From contig OY540813.1 of NCBI GenBank assembly GCA_961205875.1, positions 30,351,001 through 30,415,000 on the forward strand: a stretch of DNA of 64,000 nucleotides. The letters run 5' to 3'. The notes below the pieces were generated by a model, which saw only the letters and a program-made list of their open reading frames with translations, did no database searches and was not told where the DNA came from. This document shows positions 46,791-58,900 of this stretch, piece by piece. Every line of letters begins with the position of its first letter. Position 1 is the first letter of the stretch. A program made the position numbers and the translations under genes. Source of the DNA: Sialis fuliginosa. Its lineage: Eukaryota; Arthropoda; Insecta; Megaloptera; Sialidae.

Positions 46791-48240
46791 CGAATCACAA
46801 AGTGCGCATGCGCATAAAAGCCCAATGTTTACACAGTGGCCGTCTTCGACGACAGGACGAGAGAGTTTATGTATATATGACTTGTGATAATCTCTTAATC
46901 CCGAGCCCACTGGACGTGACGGCAGACAAAAGTCAATGCCGACGTTAACACGCCAGAAAAACCATCACATTCCTACATCGCGCGCTACTAAAACATATTT
47001 GTATACGTACTGTACCTACTACATGATAAATGGCTTACCGGAATCTTAGCAGAATTGCACCGTCATTTCGTCATTATCAATCAACTTACCGATGAATGCA
47101 CGGATTCTAAAACGTGCTGTAATATTTATATGATTTTATTTATATTGTCTGCGTGGTACAGTGGCTCTCAAACAAGGGCCGAGTAAAATTTTACAAAGTG
47201 ATTATTTTAAGAAAAAACAATCAATCCTTATGTACTTTAATAGTCCTAAGATGAAACATATCTTGAAATGCAAAAAGGAAACATTAACATGCCGCGAAAT
47301 TTTCAAAAAGCACATACGCTGCTTTACTTTTTCTAATTTCACAACTATACGTTTAATGCTCATTTGACAAAAAGTTGACTAAATAATGACATACCTATAT
47401 AATATTATTAAATACTATTAGCATTATAATTTAATATAAAACTATTTTAGCGATGTTTATATCAAATAATTTGTTTTCTAAGAATAAGATAATGAAAAAT
47501 CGCTAGAAAAATCGTATTTTTGAAAATTCTCAAAAACTCGTAAACTGTTTGAGGTACGAGAAAAATAACTATATATAATTTTATAGAGAATTTAATTTTC
47601 TACAAGAGAGTTTGAATTTTTTTTTTGTCAAATTAATAGTTTTCGATTTATTTGAAAAACAAAAATATAATTTTTTTTTCAAAATGGCGCTTACTTTTTA
47701 GAATTTTGAAATTTTTTTTTTATAGAATAGTATATATAGATGTAAAAAATAAATAAATTGGAGGTGTGCCTATGAATTATCTTAGTTAAAATAGGTTCTG
47801 GAAGTTTATATTTTTTTCATAGATCACTCCTGGTTATATCTACAACATATATTTTTTTCAAATTAATCGATAAGACCAATCAAAAGTTATGAATTGTTAT
47901 TTAAATTATTGAAATTTTTTTTTCTCAAAAATCATTAAATAAAAATGGTTGAAAATTTCAGAAAAAATTACTTTTTTATAATCATTCATAACCTCCAAAT
48001 TTCGTTAGAAAAGACGCGGTGGCACTTTTTGCATGCTTACCCGGCTATACCCTTTCAAATACAATTTAAAAAATTTATTAAAAAGTAAAATCTTGGTTTT
48101 GCAAATTATAAAAAATCGATCAACTTTATTTAAGAAGTTTTGATGAGCATCTATTGGTCTTCTACTGCAGAGAATATAAATAAAGTTATATCACTTCATA
48201 CCTGACGAGGATCAAAAAATGTAACTTGGAACGTCATGTG
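46791..48240. other. Unique GC-richer stretch, then AT-rich DNA
   Basis: 46800-47110 is complex and single-copy (GTGCGCATGCGCATAAAAGC at about 46802) and might be regulatory. CAGTGGCTCTCAAACAAGGG at 47158 is a hAT-type left end without visible partner. 47390-48230 is AT-rich with no ends found. Confidence 0.3.
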
Positions 48241-48898
48241 TAGAGATTGGAAAAATAGTTGTTATTTTAAATGAAATAGTTACTATATAGTTGATTTTTT
48301 TTCTGTAAAATAGTTGGCAAATAGTTTTTTTTTAATCAAAATAGTTGTGAAATAGTTACAAATTTTTTTACAATAATACATTTTTTTTCGATTTACTCAA
48401 TAAATTAGTGAAATCAACGTATTAGTAAAAAGTGTCAAATCCGAAATTTTCGAGGAAAACATGTTATGGTCGATTCTAGATAGATTTTAGAAGCTAAAAA
48501 AAAAACACAAATAAATATGTAAAAACACAACATACATATATATTAAAAAATATCTGTATAATAGACAAAATGTATTTCTATAAAAATACATATATAAAAC
48601 TAAAAAAATCTACAAAGAATTGTATGAATAACTTATTAAGAAATCACAAGAAATATATTTTATGTTAGAATTATTTCAAAGTTTGTCTTTATGACTTTTT
48701 ATCAATACAAAATTTTTAACGTTGGATAAAAAAAGGCAAATAGTTTTAAAATAGTTGGTACGGTAAAATAGTTGCAAATAGTTGATTTCAAATTGGGTTC
48801 AATCAAACCAGTTTTCTGAAATCGATGGAGATATGTAATAAACATTACAAAAGTTGCATTTTTCGCAATAGTTGAAAAACTATTTTTCCAATCTCTAG
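48241..48898. mobile_element. hAT-like element, TAGAGATTGG ends
   Basis: TAGAGATTGGAAAAATAGTT at the left and AAACTATTTTTCCAATCTCTA at the right. CATGTG is found on both sides (48235-48240 and 48899-48904). AATAGTTG recurs many times near both ends. About 658 bp, no transposase. Confidence 0.7.
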
Positions 48899-49152
48899 CA
48901 TGTGTAATCAAAGTGCGACGTACGGAATAAAATACATATATTTTATTGTAATCTTTTATTAGTAACTATTTTAAATAAAATAGATTTTTTTTCGTTTTCA
49001 AGAAATACACATCTCAGTATATTGTAACCACTATTAAAAGGTATCTCATACATTTTTCTAATTTCAAACCTTTATTTCCTTTGCTATCGTACTTTGTTTA
49101 GTAAAAGTATAAAGAAAAAGTTATATTTTAGTCCAAGATGATATATTTTTCT
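48899..49152. other. No supported feature
   Basis: AT-rich DNA. Confidence 0.3.
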
Positions 49153-49591
49153 ACCCCATCTGAGCATAAAGCAGACTCACAAAAAACGTTAATAATCTCT
49201 CATAATAAAACATATAAAAAAAGTCATTTGTATTAATGATATAAAAATATGTTTTGGAATTCTCTCAATAGTTCAAAAATATTATGTCTCTTGTGATTTT
49301 TTGATATAAAGTTACCTACCGTTTGGTGTAAATTTTAAAATCTACAAAAAATATAATAGATCCTCTAAAATTTCAGTAGCTCCTTTTTTTACACATTTTA
49401 TAATTTGTTTTAAAAATTTCTACCAAGATACACATTTTTATCTTATTGAGAGGATTCCAAAACATACCTATTATATTTATCAAAGCAATAATTAGTACCG
49501 GAGATATAAAGATAGTTTTTTTATAAATGCTTATTATGTACAACATGAATAAACGTTTCTCATGAGTCTGCCAAGTGCTCTGGTAGAGCAG
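49153..49591. mobile_element. Palindromic MITE-like element
   Basis: The left arm has TACCCCATCTGAGCATAAAG, GCAGACTCAC and GTTTTGGAATTCTCTCAATA; the right arm has inverted TATTGAGAGGATTCCAAAAC, ATGAGTCTGCCAAG and TGCTCTGGTAGA. About 439 bp. Confidence 0.65.
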
Positions 49592-50634
49592 AAAAAACAA
49601 GTCAGTAACTCTTGGACTTAAAATTTAATTTTATATTTGAATCATAAAAAGAACATTTTCATGGTTGATTTTATATGGTTTAATTTTTGTTTATATGGTT
49701 TAATTTTTGAGACAATAAATTAATAAAAAGTAAAAAAAAAGTATAAAAAAAGTAATAAAAAATTTCATTATTTATTTACTATAAACATTTTTAATTAATA
49801 AACGATACATATTTTCTGTTAATATGAAAAGTAGAAGTTTTAGGAATCACCACAAAAGATTCAAGTACGAATTGTTTGTAATTTATAGAACATTTCCTTT
49901 AAATTAGATCTCACTAACTTTTAATAATTCATTGTCAGCCATTTTTCCCTTATTTTAATTATTCATAACTCAATTAATAATTCAGTTTTTTATATCAAAA
50001 TCAGTGTACAGTATGTATGTATGTATAATAATTAAATAAAAATAAGTGTAAAATATTTATAAACACCTTATTATTAAAAGATTATCTGAATCAAGGTCGT
50101 AATATTATAATTTAATTATATAATTAAATCATTATTTTATACTAAAGTGTTAAAGCGATTTCCGAAATAATGAAGTAATATGTGTAACATTATAGAAAAT
50201 TATAGCTAATTGATAATGTGTAAGAATAATATTAATAAAACAATTTTGACTACCATCAAGCAATTATGTTTTATTGTAATTTTGATGTAAACGGTAACAA
50301 AAATAGTGAAATTATGTTTAATGATTTTAATTTTATATTTTAATTGTTTGATACAAGAGATATAAGAGCGCAGATAGGTATCAGTAATTTTCTTAAATAA
50401 AATTAATTCAATGAAAACAAATCAAATATGTTTCGTTTGAAAAACAATTGTTGCTGTGACCAAACCACCATTGATCTGGGAGAGTGAGTGACTCATGCTC
50501 ACAATTCACGCACGTTTAAAATTAACGTTTTTACTCACGACCGAAAATGTTTGTGACACAATAGTAAATACCTATTATTTTCGCCTTATGATTTCTGAAA
50601 TTTTATAATTTTTTTTATAATTTATTTATAACTA
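49592..50634. other. No supported feature
   Basis: AT-rich DNA; 50440-50570 is slightly more complex and single-copy. Confidence 0.35.
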
Positions 50635-50970
50635 CCCAGGAAAAAATGTAGTTATAAACTTCTGAAGTGATCAAATCAGATCTTGATAGATCTGCATTTT
50701 GAGACATCATATTTTTTCACGGGTTTTTGATCTGTGGAGTCCTGTAAAGATCTACATACAACGATCTACAAAGATCTCTAAAGATCGTTATAGATCGTGA
50801 TAGAGATTGAAACGTTGAAAATTCATGAATTTGATTTCTAGAGATCGTTGTAGATCTTTGCAGGTCTTCACATATTAAAAACCTGTGAACAAATATGATT
50901 TTTTCTTAAAATGCAGATCTATTAAGATCTGATTTGATCACTTTAGATCTAAAATTATTTCGAAAATAAT
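50635..50970. mobile_element. AGATCT-rich palindromic element
   Basis: Begins TA-CCCAGGAAAAAATG, like the CCCGGGAAAAAATT ends of the 31929 palindrome, and has the same CTTCTGAAGTGATC block. Inverted arms carry many GATCT motifs (AGATCTACATACAACGATCT; ATCGTTGTAGATCTTTGCAG). The right terminus is eroded. Confidence 0.6.
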
Positions 50971-51002
50971 ATATAATAAATAGTATAACATAGGAAAAAT
51001 TT

Positions 51003-51228
51003 AAAAATAAAAAACACTAGATAAAAATCAAAGGGCCTACTGGCCTCATACATTCCTGGTATAAATAATAATAATCATTGGTTGATACTGGAAATCGATA
51101 ACACGTATTTACTAAACTGGGTATCAAATTTCATTACTGTATCACAAGGGGTTTTCCAAATATTAAATAAAAATTAATTTAAGGCAAAATCTTTAGGGGT
51201 CTCACAAAGAATTTCCGGGCACATGTAC
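51003..51228 (+). repeat. Family M repeat, copy 1
   Basis: Direct repeat of 53395-53635; shared blocks include GATACTGGAAATCGATAACA and TTTCCGGGCACA/TTTTCGGACAC. Its right part is interrupted at a TA by family H copy 2. Confidence 0.6.
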
Positions 51229-51232
51229 AGTA

Positions 51233-51626
51233 CAGTCACCTGTATTAATGGTCTTGCAGTTTGTATTCATTTTCGTTTATCACAAACTTAGTAGGCTCCC
51301 TCTCATTTGATTATTATAATATTTAAATCATTTCTCCATGTATCAAACAAAGACAGATATTTTGAAATTCATTTGCTAGATAAATAACTACTCTTCGTTT
51401 ATAGTACTCATATATATTTGTGCAATTAAATTATTATGTAATCTCTATTGAAAATTGTATACGTAAATTTTGTGGCAATAAATACATATTTGATATTCCG
51501 AATTTTAGTATTTAAATATATTAAACTTGATAGAAAAAGATAACCGATGATGTTTATCTTTAAATTTGGAATCTGTTGTAAGCGATTCTAGCCTTTAGGG
51601 TGCCAGACGAGTTCTGCAGGCGACTG
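51233..51626 (-). mobile_element. Family H MITE, copy 2, TA duplication
   Basis: Inverted copy of 18574-18960 with intact ends (TA-CAGTCACCTG and CAGGCGACTG-TA). 394 bp, inserted in the family M repeat. Confidence 0.85.
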
Positions 51627-53394
51627 TACATATGCACTTTTTTTCTTGAAATATTTTTCTCTTTGAACTGTAAATGTTTGTTCCATCTGTTATAACGCCT
51701 GTATAACGAATCTTATTTATTTTACTCAAGCTATTAATTTTGATATTAATATCAAATAGTTAATTATTACTCGACGCAACTTACAAATAAAATTGATGCC
51801 ATCTCGGTCTAGTCTCGTCTAAATTTCAAATGGTCTCGTTTCGTTTGAATTTAAAGAAGTTTCGTCTCAACTTTGTTTTATTAAAACAGAATTTATTATT
51901 TTTATCCGTCAACATTATTTTAAAGAGAAACAATAATATAGTAATACGCACTGTTTTCCTGGAACCAATTAACCGCATAAATGGAGGGATTGCTGTATAT
52001 AAAACAAATATTATCTTAGTCCAATGCATTTTTTTATATATAGACTCAACGTGTATATTGGTATTACAAACAAACTGCTTTTAGAGTATAAAAATGCTTG
52101 CAAAAAATTAGATTTCCATTTCCTCTTACAATTACATAAAAATAAAATTCATAGCACGTTCCACAGATAAAACTTTTTTTTTTTTCAAAAATTAAACTAT
52201 ATAATTACTATTCATTTCGGTATTTAACCGCTATAATACGCCAATCATTAATATAATTACACACATGCACATACACACACAATTGGTTCGTTTACAGTTC
52301 CTGAACATTTAAGCCCAACATGTATGCATCTAATTTGAAACAAAATGTTAGGAAATAACCGTTCATTATGTCAGTACATGCATGGATTTAGATAATTCGG
52401 TGCAGGTGCACTGCGCACGTGGATCCAGAGACCTGTAGTTATCGCGAGGACCGTGATCATCGGTGTATCAAACGAGATTATACCGAAATCATTGGTCCGG
52501 ATGCAAATCGGCTAATATTCTAATATTCAACAGCACCTGCATTATGTTTTCTACTATATGATTGCCTTTATTGATATTTAAAATTCAATTTTTGACTGTA
52601 GGTAATAATTGACGTTTGCATATTTTAGCTGTCCAAGCTGCATGTTTTTTGTGTTGTGTTTTTATTTAATTTGTCTATAAATTTCGTGGTGGTCTCTTCG
52701 TTTTGAATAATTTTGTTTTAGCCCAGTGGTGTTAAACACGCGGCCCGTAACACCCTAGAATGTAACCTAAAAATTGTAATTGATTTCATAAAAATAATTT
52801 AATATTACATTGCAAATTATAGAATATAGATGTATAAAATATAAAAAAAATTCTAAGCTTTTTGTAATATTTAACATTATAGTCCAGGCTGTGGAGGCTA
52901 AAACCTAACTAACAGTTTTGCTACTCACAGGATCTGTTACGCATTTTATTTAGAATAATACCCTAAGTTTGCTCCGATTTTAGTTGTCCGCGTCATGGGT
53001 AAACCATGGTTCAATTGCAAAATTTTTCAGATTTTTAAGTTAATAAAAATATACCTCCTAATATTTGTCATCATAGAGTTATAACCAGTTGTATTACAGT
53101 TACACGTACTATACAAACATGACTAAAAAACGAAACTATAAATGGCTATTTGTTGATAAAAATGTAGTTTTGAAGGTATATTTTTATTAACATTTTATCT
53201 TATTTTTAATTATAGAACAAGAATATAAACTTATTTTGTGTAAGTTGAAGCATCTGTACGAAGTAAAAATCAGCAGTACCTACTTTCTTTTCTTCGTTAT
53301 TTCTCGAAAACGGTTGATCCTATGACAAATGAACAAAGTGTATTTTTGTGTATTTTGTGCCATATAATCTTCTACAAGTACAGAACTCAGGAAA
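51627..53394. other. Mixed AT-rich DNA
   Basis: 51790-51870 carries GTCTCGT motifs like 34075. 52380-52520 is complex and single-copy. CAGTGGTGTTAAACACGCGG at 52724 is a hAT-type left end without partner. 53038-53195 has an inverted pair (AAGTTAATAAAAATATACCT). The overlapping open frames at 51826-52084 are non-coding by composition. Confidence 0.35.
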
Positions 53395-53635
53395 AAATTA
53401 AAGAACAAAAAAATACTTGATAAAAATCGACGGCCCCACTGACCCCACACAACCCTGGTCTGAATTATTATTGTTTGATACTGGAAATCGATAACACTGA
53501 TTAATAATAAACCGGTTATATCAAATTTTATAACTTTATTATAATGGGTTCTCTAGATATTAAATGAATTTTGGGCAAAATTTTTGAAAGGCTATAGTTC
53601 CCTCACGAATAATTTTCGGACACGGGTTTATATAA
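53395..53635 (+). repeat. Family M repeat, copy 2
   Basis: Uninterrupted counterpart of 51003-51228, continuing through CGGACACGGGTTTATATAAT. Confidence 0.6.
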
Positions 53636-53708
53636 TTTTTTTTTCTTAAAATTACATTCTCGATCTACTGTTAATTTTTTACACTAGTTGTAAATCATTC
53701 TGTATATT

Positions 53709-53750
53709 ATACTAAATTTCCCCGTGGCTTCGCCCGTGTGTTATCCATTT
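53709..53750 (-). mobile_element. Eroded Helitron 3' end
   Basis: On the minus strand ACACGGGCGAAGCCACGGGG followed by AAATTTAGT resembles the Helitron 3' hairpin and CTAGT with substitutions. The body could not be recognised. Confidence 0.4.
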
Positions 53751-54353
53751 CATTTTTATTAGAAAATATAATTTAAAAATTTAATGAGCTCGCTGTAAAT
53801 CAATTGTAAAATCTGAAGTATTTTCATTGTATAGACAAAGCCTTCAGATCTATACATAAATATCGTTAATGACAAATTTTTTACGAAAAAAATGTTCAAT
53901 TTTAAATCATTAACAGTAACACTGTTGAATATTTAGGTAATTAAGTATCATAGCTACAATGTTTAAAGTATTTATATGTATGAATATTTCCATAATTAAA
54001 ACAAGAAAAAATACCACAAAATAATTATAACAAAATACACGTAAAACATAAAAAAAATTTATATGTAATGTTAATTCATATTTCTGAATACATTAACATT
54101 ATTTTTCAAAATTAAGCCGGAAATATTTGCTAATATTTACGAACACAAACATGGTTACTTTGTTTCTATCTCGTTACCTCGACGAACATAGAAGAATAAA
54201 AAAAAACGAATTTATTCAAATCAAGAACCACAAAAGTGTAGAATTGAAAACAACACACACAATATTGTATTTTATTTTCGTGTTATAATGAATATAAGCT
54301 TTTCAAAATTCTTTATTATTTTTTATATCTGTATTCTTTTTAACAACTAGTAG
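53751..54353. other. No supported feature
   Basis: AT-rich DNA. Confidence 0.3.
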
Positions 54354-54515
54354 TAGGACTTCACATGAGACGAGATGAAATGTCTCGTTCACCTCAAAAT
54401 TTAAACCATTTCATTTCTTCAAAATTTATGTTGGTTGCGTAGACAAAAATATAATTATTAATGATAAAAAAATAAAAATAAAACCGCGAACACTTTTCTC
54501 TCGACGTGAAGCCCT
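54354..54515. mobile_element. Short hAT-like MITE
   Basis: TAGGACTTCACATGAGACGA at the left and CTCGACGTGAAGCCCTA at the right are inverted ends. The flanks agree only at ACTA. 162 bp. Confidence 0.5.
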
Positions 54516-55370
54516 AACTATTCCAGAAAATCGATGTTAAAGTTATGTTAAATAATGTTTAGTTACAAGAGGATACAAAAATGTATTTCAATTCAAATAA
54601 ATAAAACTAATAAAAAGGAATCAATAACTTCTGACCCGGCAGAATGGAAGCCGACACAGACAAGACCTTTCTAATAACACCTAATTTATCGCCTTTAAGG
54701 CACGTGGTCATGCCAATTCACAAAAATGTCATTATCTTAAATATATATTATTATAGGTAGAATAAAAAGTACCTCACTAATCATGTTGTATTCTGATAAA
54801 AAATTATCAAACGGTAGAATACTACCACTACGAACTACGTTCAAATTACTAACTCCATAGTCTTGAGCGAAGCTAAACATCGATGTTACCAACAGAGTGT
54901 AATACGCATATTCAGGTTAATATGCTGTTATAAAAAAATTTTACCTGTTTACTATAGTTTTAGCTTAAAAATGAAACTATTTTTCATCAATTTAATTCAT
55001 GGTTTCGATTCATCTAATATTACAAGTTATGAATCAATCCAGTTTTCACTTTTCTAGAAGTATTCCTTACCTAACCTAACTTACATAGTGTTGGTTAAAA
55101 CCTTAGATTAGGAAAGACTATGGATGAAAATTTTACGGTGGCCATCTTTTCTTAAATGCCACTTTCGTCATTTCCATGCATATTATCCCAGAGGCGTAAA
55201 TTGAAAATTTATAACATGCAAATATACTTTAAATTACAATACGCATGATGCCAGTAACAAAATATGATTTTAAATAATTAAATAAGTTGATTCTAAAAAA
55301 TGTATTTATTTTTATATTAATAGCGAGATTAATATGATTTTTGTTAAAATAAAAACGCAAAATACAGCAA
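54516..55370. other. No supported feature
   Basis: AT-rich DNA; open frames are low-complexity. Confidence 0.3.
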
Positions 55371-55640
55371 TCCGCCATGTTTGATAAAACACCAGTCAGA
55401 GTGGATGACGTCACGGCTACGTAAACGTCATTTTTGTTTCATTAATATCTGCACTGTTTATAAATTATTTTCTGGATTTAAATTATCAATTTGCTCAGTT
55501 TTGTGTTACCAAAAGTAAAACCGAGAAACATTAGCGATGGAATAAGGATTTATTATAGTTTACAAGGAATGTTTACATAGGCGTGACGTCAAAAATGCGC
55601 CATGACACCTGCGAGCGTTTTGACGTCAAATTCAAAATTA
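55371..55640. repeat. TGACGTCA-containing repeat segment
   Basis: TTGATAAAACACCAGTCAGA, GTGGATGACGTCACGGCTAC and GTCATTTTTGTTTCATTA match, inverted, a 60-bp insert in family C copy 4. Further GTGACGTCA and TTGACGTCA sites follow at about 55583 and 55620. CRE-like motifs are seen; their use as regulatory sites is inference. Confidence 0.45.
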
Positions 55641-55974
55641 GTTCTAAAAGGGTAAATTTTTGTGATTAAACCTTTATTTTCTGCAGAAAAAAACATTTTT
55701 TTGGAAATAAGACACTTAAGATCATCATAAAATAGTTTAAAAAAATGCCTATTGGATTTCGTATGATGAGATGATAATTCCAAATAGACGTTTCTCTGTT
55801 AATCACTGAAATATTTTTAAAGACAATATAAAACATTTATTATTAATTAATTTTATAATTCAAAACAATTTATATTTATTTTAAAATTTGAATGATTTTT
55901 CGTGGAGCGATATGGTAACAACGCTAGGTAATGTGTTATTTGTCCTTTATCTTTCCTTGTCTAAGGTTAAAAAG

Positions 55975-56796
55975 TATTGCTTCCTCGTAATATCGAAGAT
56001 ACGAGAAGCTATGTGATCGTTTCAGATTGAGACAAAAAAAAGTTCTCCAATTTCAAAATTTTAAATTTATTTATCCGTTTCACGTCAAGACAAACACTTT
56101 TCGTTCCGTGTCTGTCTGTCTGTCCGTGTGTCCGTCCGTCCGTCCGTCCGTCTGTCCCCTGAATCCTTGTCACACGCAAAACTCATGAACCACTGAACCG
56201 ATATTATTGAAACTTGGTCGGATGATTGGGTTTGGTTTGAGGACGGTCCCATTTCAAAATCATCAAAATCGTGTGTAAGGGGGAGGGGTGACACCCCAAA
56301 ATATTTATTTTTTCAAGATATCTCAAGAACGACACATGTTACGAGAAAATTTTATAGAATATTTTTTGTAGAGAATTAAATTTCCTATAATATGGGTCTA
56401 CTACGTTTGTTGTAAAATATTCTCTTACAAAGATTTATCTAAATTAATTTTAAAAATTCGTGTTTTGTTTTTCTAAATTGATATTTGATTGGATATATTA
56501 AGTGTCATTTTGACGTTTTAAATGTCACTTTGGCGTTTTAAATGTCACTTTGACGTTTTAAATGTCATTTTGACATTTGCATAAATTTAGATTTAGATTG
56601 AAATTGTCAAAAAATTAAAAATATATGAAAAACTATTCAGGTGCGTTTTAAGAAAAAATTCGAACTAAGATTTTTTAGTAAAATTTGTATAAAAATTAAA
56701 TGGTTAACCAATGCCAGGCAATTTATCTGAACACTATCGGTTTTAGTGAATTTAGCACGAGGAAGCACTGTGCATTTACTTGGCAGATGTTTTTTT
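55975..56796 (+). mobile_element. Family C element, copy 5 (most complete)
   Basis: TATTGCTTCCTCGTAATATC to ACTGTGCATTTACTTGGCAG plus a T run. It has the TGTCTGTCTGTCCG microsatellite, GCCTGAATCCTTGTCACAC-like block (56158-56175) and ATGCCAGGCAATTTATCTGA. It has no clear terminal inverted repeats and no long coding frame, so its class is open. A 20-bp tandem repeat lies at 56501-56580. Confidence 0.75.
56501..56580 (+). repeat. 20-bp tandem repeat, four units
   Basis: Four units of the form ARTGTCAYTTTGRCGTTTTA in exact 20-bp register; other family C copies have a single unit. Confidence 0.8.
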
Positions 56797-56870
56797 AAAC
56801 TACATTTAGTAGGCTAACTGCAGTTACAAAATTAATGCTAAGGAAAGTAAAATGAACATAAAAAGATATT

Positions 56871-56915
56871 ATTTTGTTTTGTTTTCTTCGAGGAACAAAA
56901 CAAAACAAAATAAAA
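56871..56915. repeat. Short hairpin
   Basis: ATTTTGTTTTGTTTT and its inverted AAAACAAAACAAAAT enclose CTTCGAGG. Low-complexity arms. Confidence 0.5.
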
Positions 56916-57009
56916 TCTAAAATGGTCATTTTCTTAAATTCTAAACATAAAAAGATATTGATATCGATGTTATGCGTCGCGTAAATAAACTACTTGAAAC
57001 GAAAACAAA

Positions 57010-57237
57010 CTATAAATCAGTAGCAACATTAGTTAGTCGCTTTATCTTCTGAACAGTTGACATACAGTAGTACATGACTATGATGATAATCGCGGGTGGT
57101 GGGTTAAGGGTCGTTACCACCCTCTGTAGCACAGACATCATGTGTGTAAGGGTGGTTGCTTCTCCAGCGGGTCGTACGTAATACGAGTGGACACAACTGC
57201 AGTCATACGTTAAGTGGAGACGCATTGTATGAAGCAC
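57010..57237 (-). CDS. Candidate 75-codon ORF, unrecognised
   Basis: A minus-strand frame opens with ATG at 57237: MLHTMRLHLTYDCSCVHSYY, then VRPAGEATTLTHMMSVLQRV, a hydrophobic PPPAIIIIVMYYC stretch and a basic tail, stopping at TAG in 57010. The region is less AT-rich than its neighbours and single-copy in the window. The hydrophobic stretch could be a single membrane segment, but no family is recognised. It could well be chance. Confidence 0.2.
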   Translation of the reverse strand: MLHTMRLHLTYDCSCVHSYYVRPAGEATTLTHMMSVLQRVVTTLNPPPAIIIIVMYYCMSTVQKIKRLTNVATDL

Positions 57238-57727
57238 GCAAGTGGATTATAGCTAGGGAATATACATACATAGTAGATACTGAGGATAATTGATAAAGAT
57301 ATGGTATATGTTACGTCCTATTTACCATCGCTTGGATTGGCATGGAAGTAAAAGGAAATGATAGGTATTTAATATGGATTAGATTCGGGTATGAATATGC
57401 TTTTTTAGGTACAGTAACGTGTATTTTTAAATATTCGTTTTATAGATAAACTAGCATTTTTAATTTTAATTGATGTGGAATATTTGTTTTTATATCAGAA
57501 ACATATTTTTGAAATGTTGAGAAATAAAAAACATTAAGCTTAATATATACTTGGTATCTTGCAGTCCTATCATCACTTCAATTCTAAAGTTCAAATATCT
57601 ATCAGTCTGGACATAATTGGACTTTGAATTATCATTTTTAGTAGAAACGTAAACGTTCAATTTTTTTAAATTTTTGGTGATCCGACATTGTGTCGTTTAA
57701 ACATTAAATAGTAAAATCCTGTATTAA
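57238..57727. other. No supported feature
   Basis: AT-rich DNA before Helitron A3. Confidence 0.3.
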
Positions 57728-58600
57728 TCCTTAATATATATAAAGCTCAACGTCTCTCTGTCTGTCTGTCCGTTAGTTACCTTATCACTCGAGAACCACT
57801 TATCCGATTTACGTGTTTTTTTTTAATTCATAGGTACGTTCTCTGGCCAGGTTATAGGCTATAATTTTTTACGTTAGGTAACATAACAACTAGGCAGTGG
57901 CGATAATAGTAAATCAAGTCGGAAAAAATTTTGCCGTCGGCGCGCTGTTTTGTAATACGCTGCCTAAACCGTTCAATATAGAACAAAATAATGTATTAAA
58001 GAACTGTGTAGAATCAAAAGTTCTACAATAAAGTCCGCGACACTATATGTCTAACTTTTATATTTAAGCCACAATGACTGCTTTTATGTTACAAATAAAA
58101 CATAAAATATTTAGGTTTTGTTTACATGGACTTATGACCTGCAAAACATTAATCCTTATCGAAATAAATGATTTCATCGTCATAAGTACTTAATGTAGAT
58201 ATAGTTTGCCATTTACAGCATCCAATTTGGTCGTATAGTTTAGAAAATATCGAAATATACATATTGGAACATATTATTCGCGCGATTGTCACCGTGCGCG
58301 GGGTACGGCGAGGGAACGTAGCAACACGCTGGGCAGAGGGAAGAGCCGAACAGGCCGGTATTCTTTTGATTGTCAATTGTTTATTTTGTTTTCAATAATT
58401 AACTTTTAAATTTAAATAGAACAAAAATTATTTTTACTTTTTGTTCTGATTCGTTTTTGTTAGGTAGGTAATTTAAGTGTTATTTGGTTTTTATTACATT
58501 AATAACTAATCGTGTTTGTAATTAATTTAACTATATATTTTTTAAATCCTAAACAATAATTCCGTAGTCCACGCGAGCGAAGCCGCGTGGGCCCAGCTAG
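57728..58600 (+). mobile_element. Helitron A, copy 3 (complete)
   Basis: TC at 57728 after A, body of 873 bp, hairpin CCACGCGAGCGAAGCCGCGTGG, then GCCCAG and CTAG at 58597-58600 before T. All Helitron boundary signals are intact. The near-identity to copy 1 suggests recent activity. Non-autonomous. Confidence 0.92.
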
Positions 58601-58900
58601 TCTATTATATACTTAAAAATATTCCATTTTTAAGGCTTCACGCCGAGCCAATTCTTTTAGATCTCGATCGAGACTGAGACTGGTTAAATATTTGAAGATA
58701 CATTGAAACAAAACCGGAAGGAACTGTCAGTTGTAAAAATCAAGACCGAGTTAAATATTCCTACAAGATTATACGACACGTCGCCTGTATTTTTGTTTAC
58801 GATGGATTTACGACGCTTGTCGTATTAAAATGTATGTCATAGACCACAATATGTTTTCGATATATCGCTTGATTTTTACTTTTTTAGCACTCACAGGGGA
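58601..58900. other. No firm feature
   Basis: Moderately complex DNA around AGGCTTCACGCCGAGCC (about 58632), which slightly resembles the CTTCACG hAT ends at 54354. Confidence 0.3.

Noticed and set aside
51826-52084. Overlapping long frames on both strands
   Set aside because: Composition is low-complexity, with no splice context or motif, in a GTCTCGT-type repeat remnant.
56100-56160. CRISPR-like short repeats
   Set aside because: TGTC/CGTC runs are a microsatellite inside family C and there is no spacer structure.
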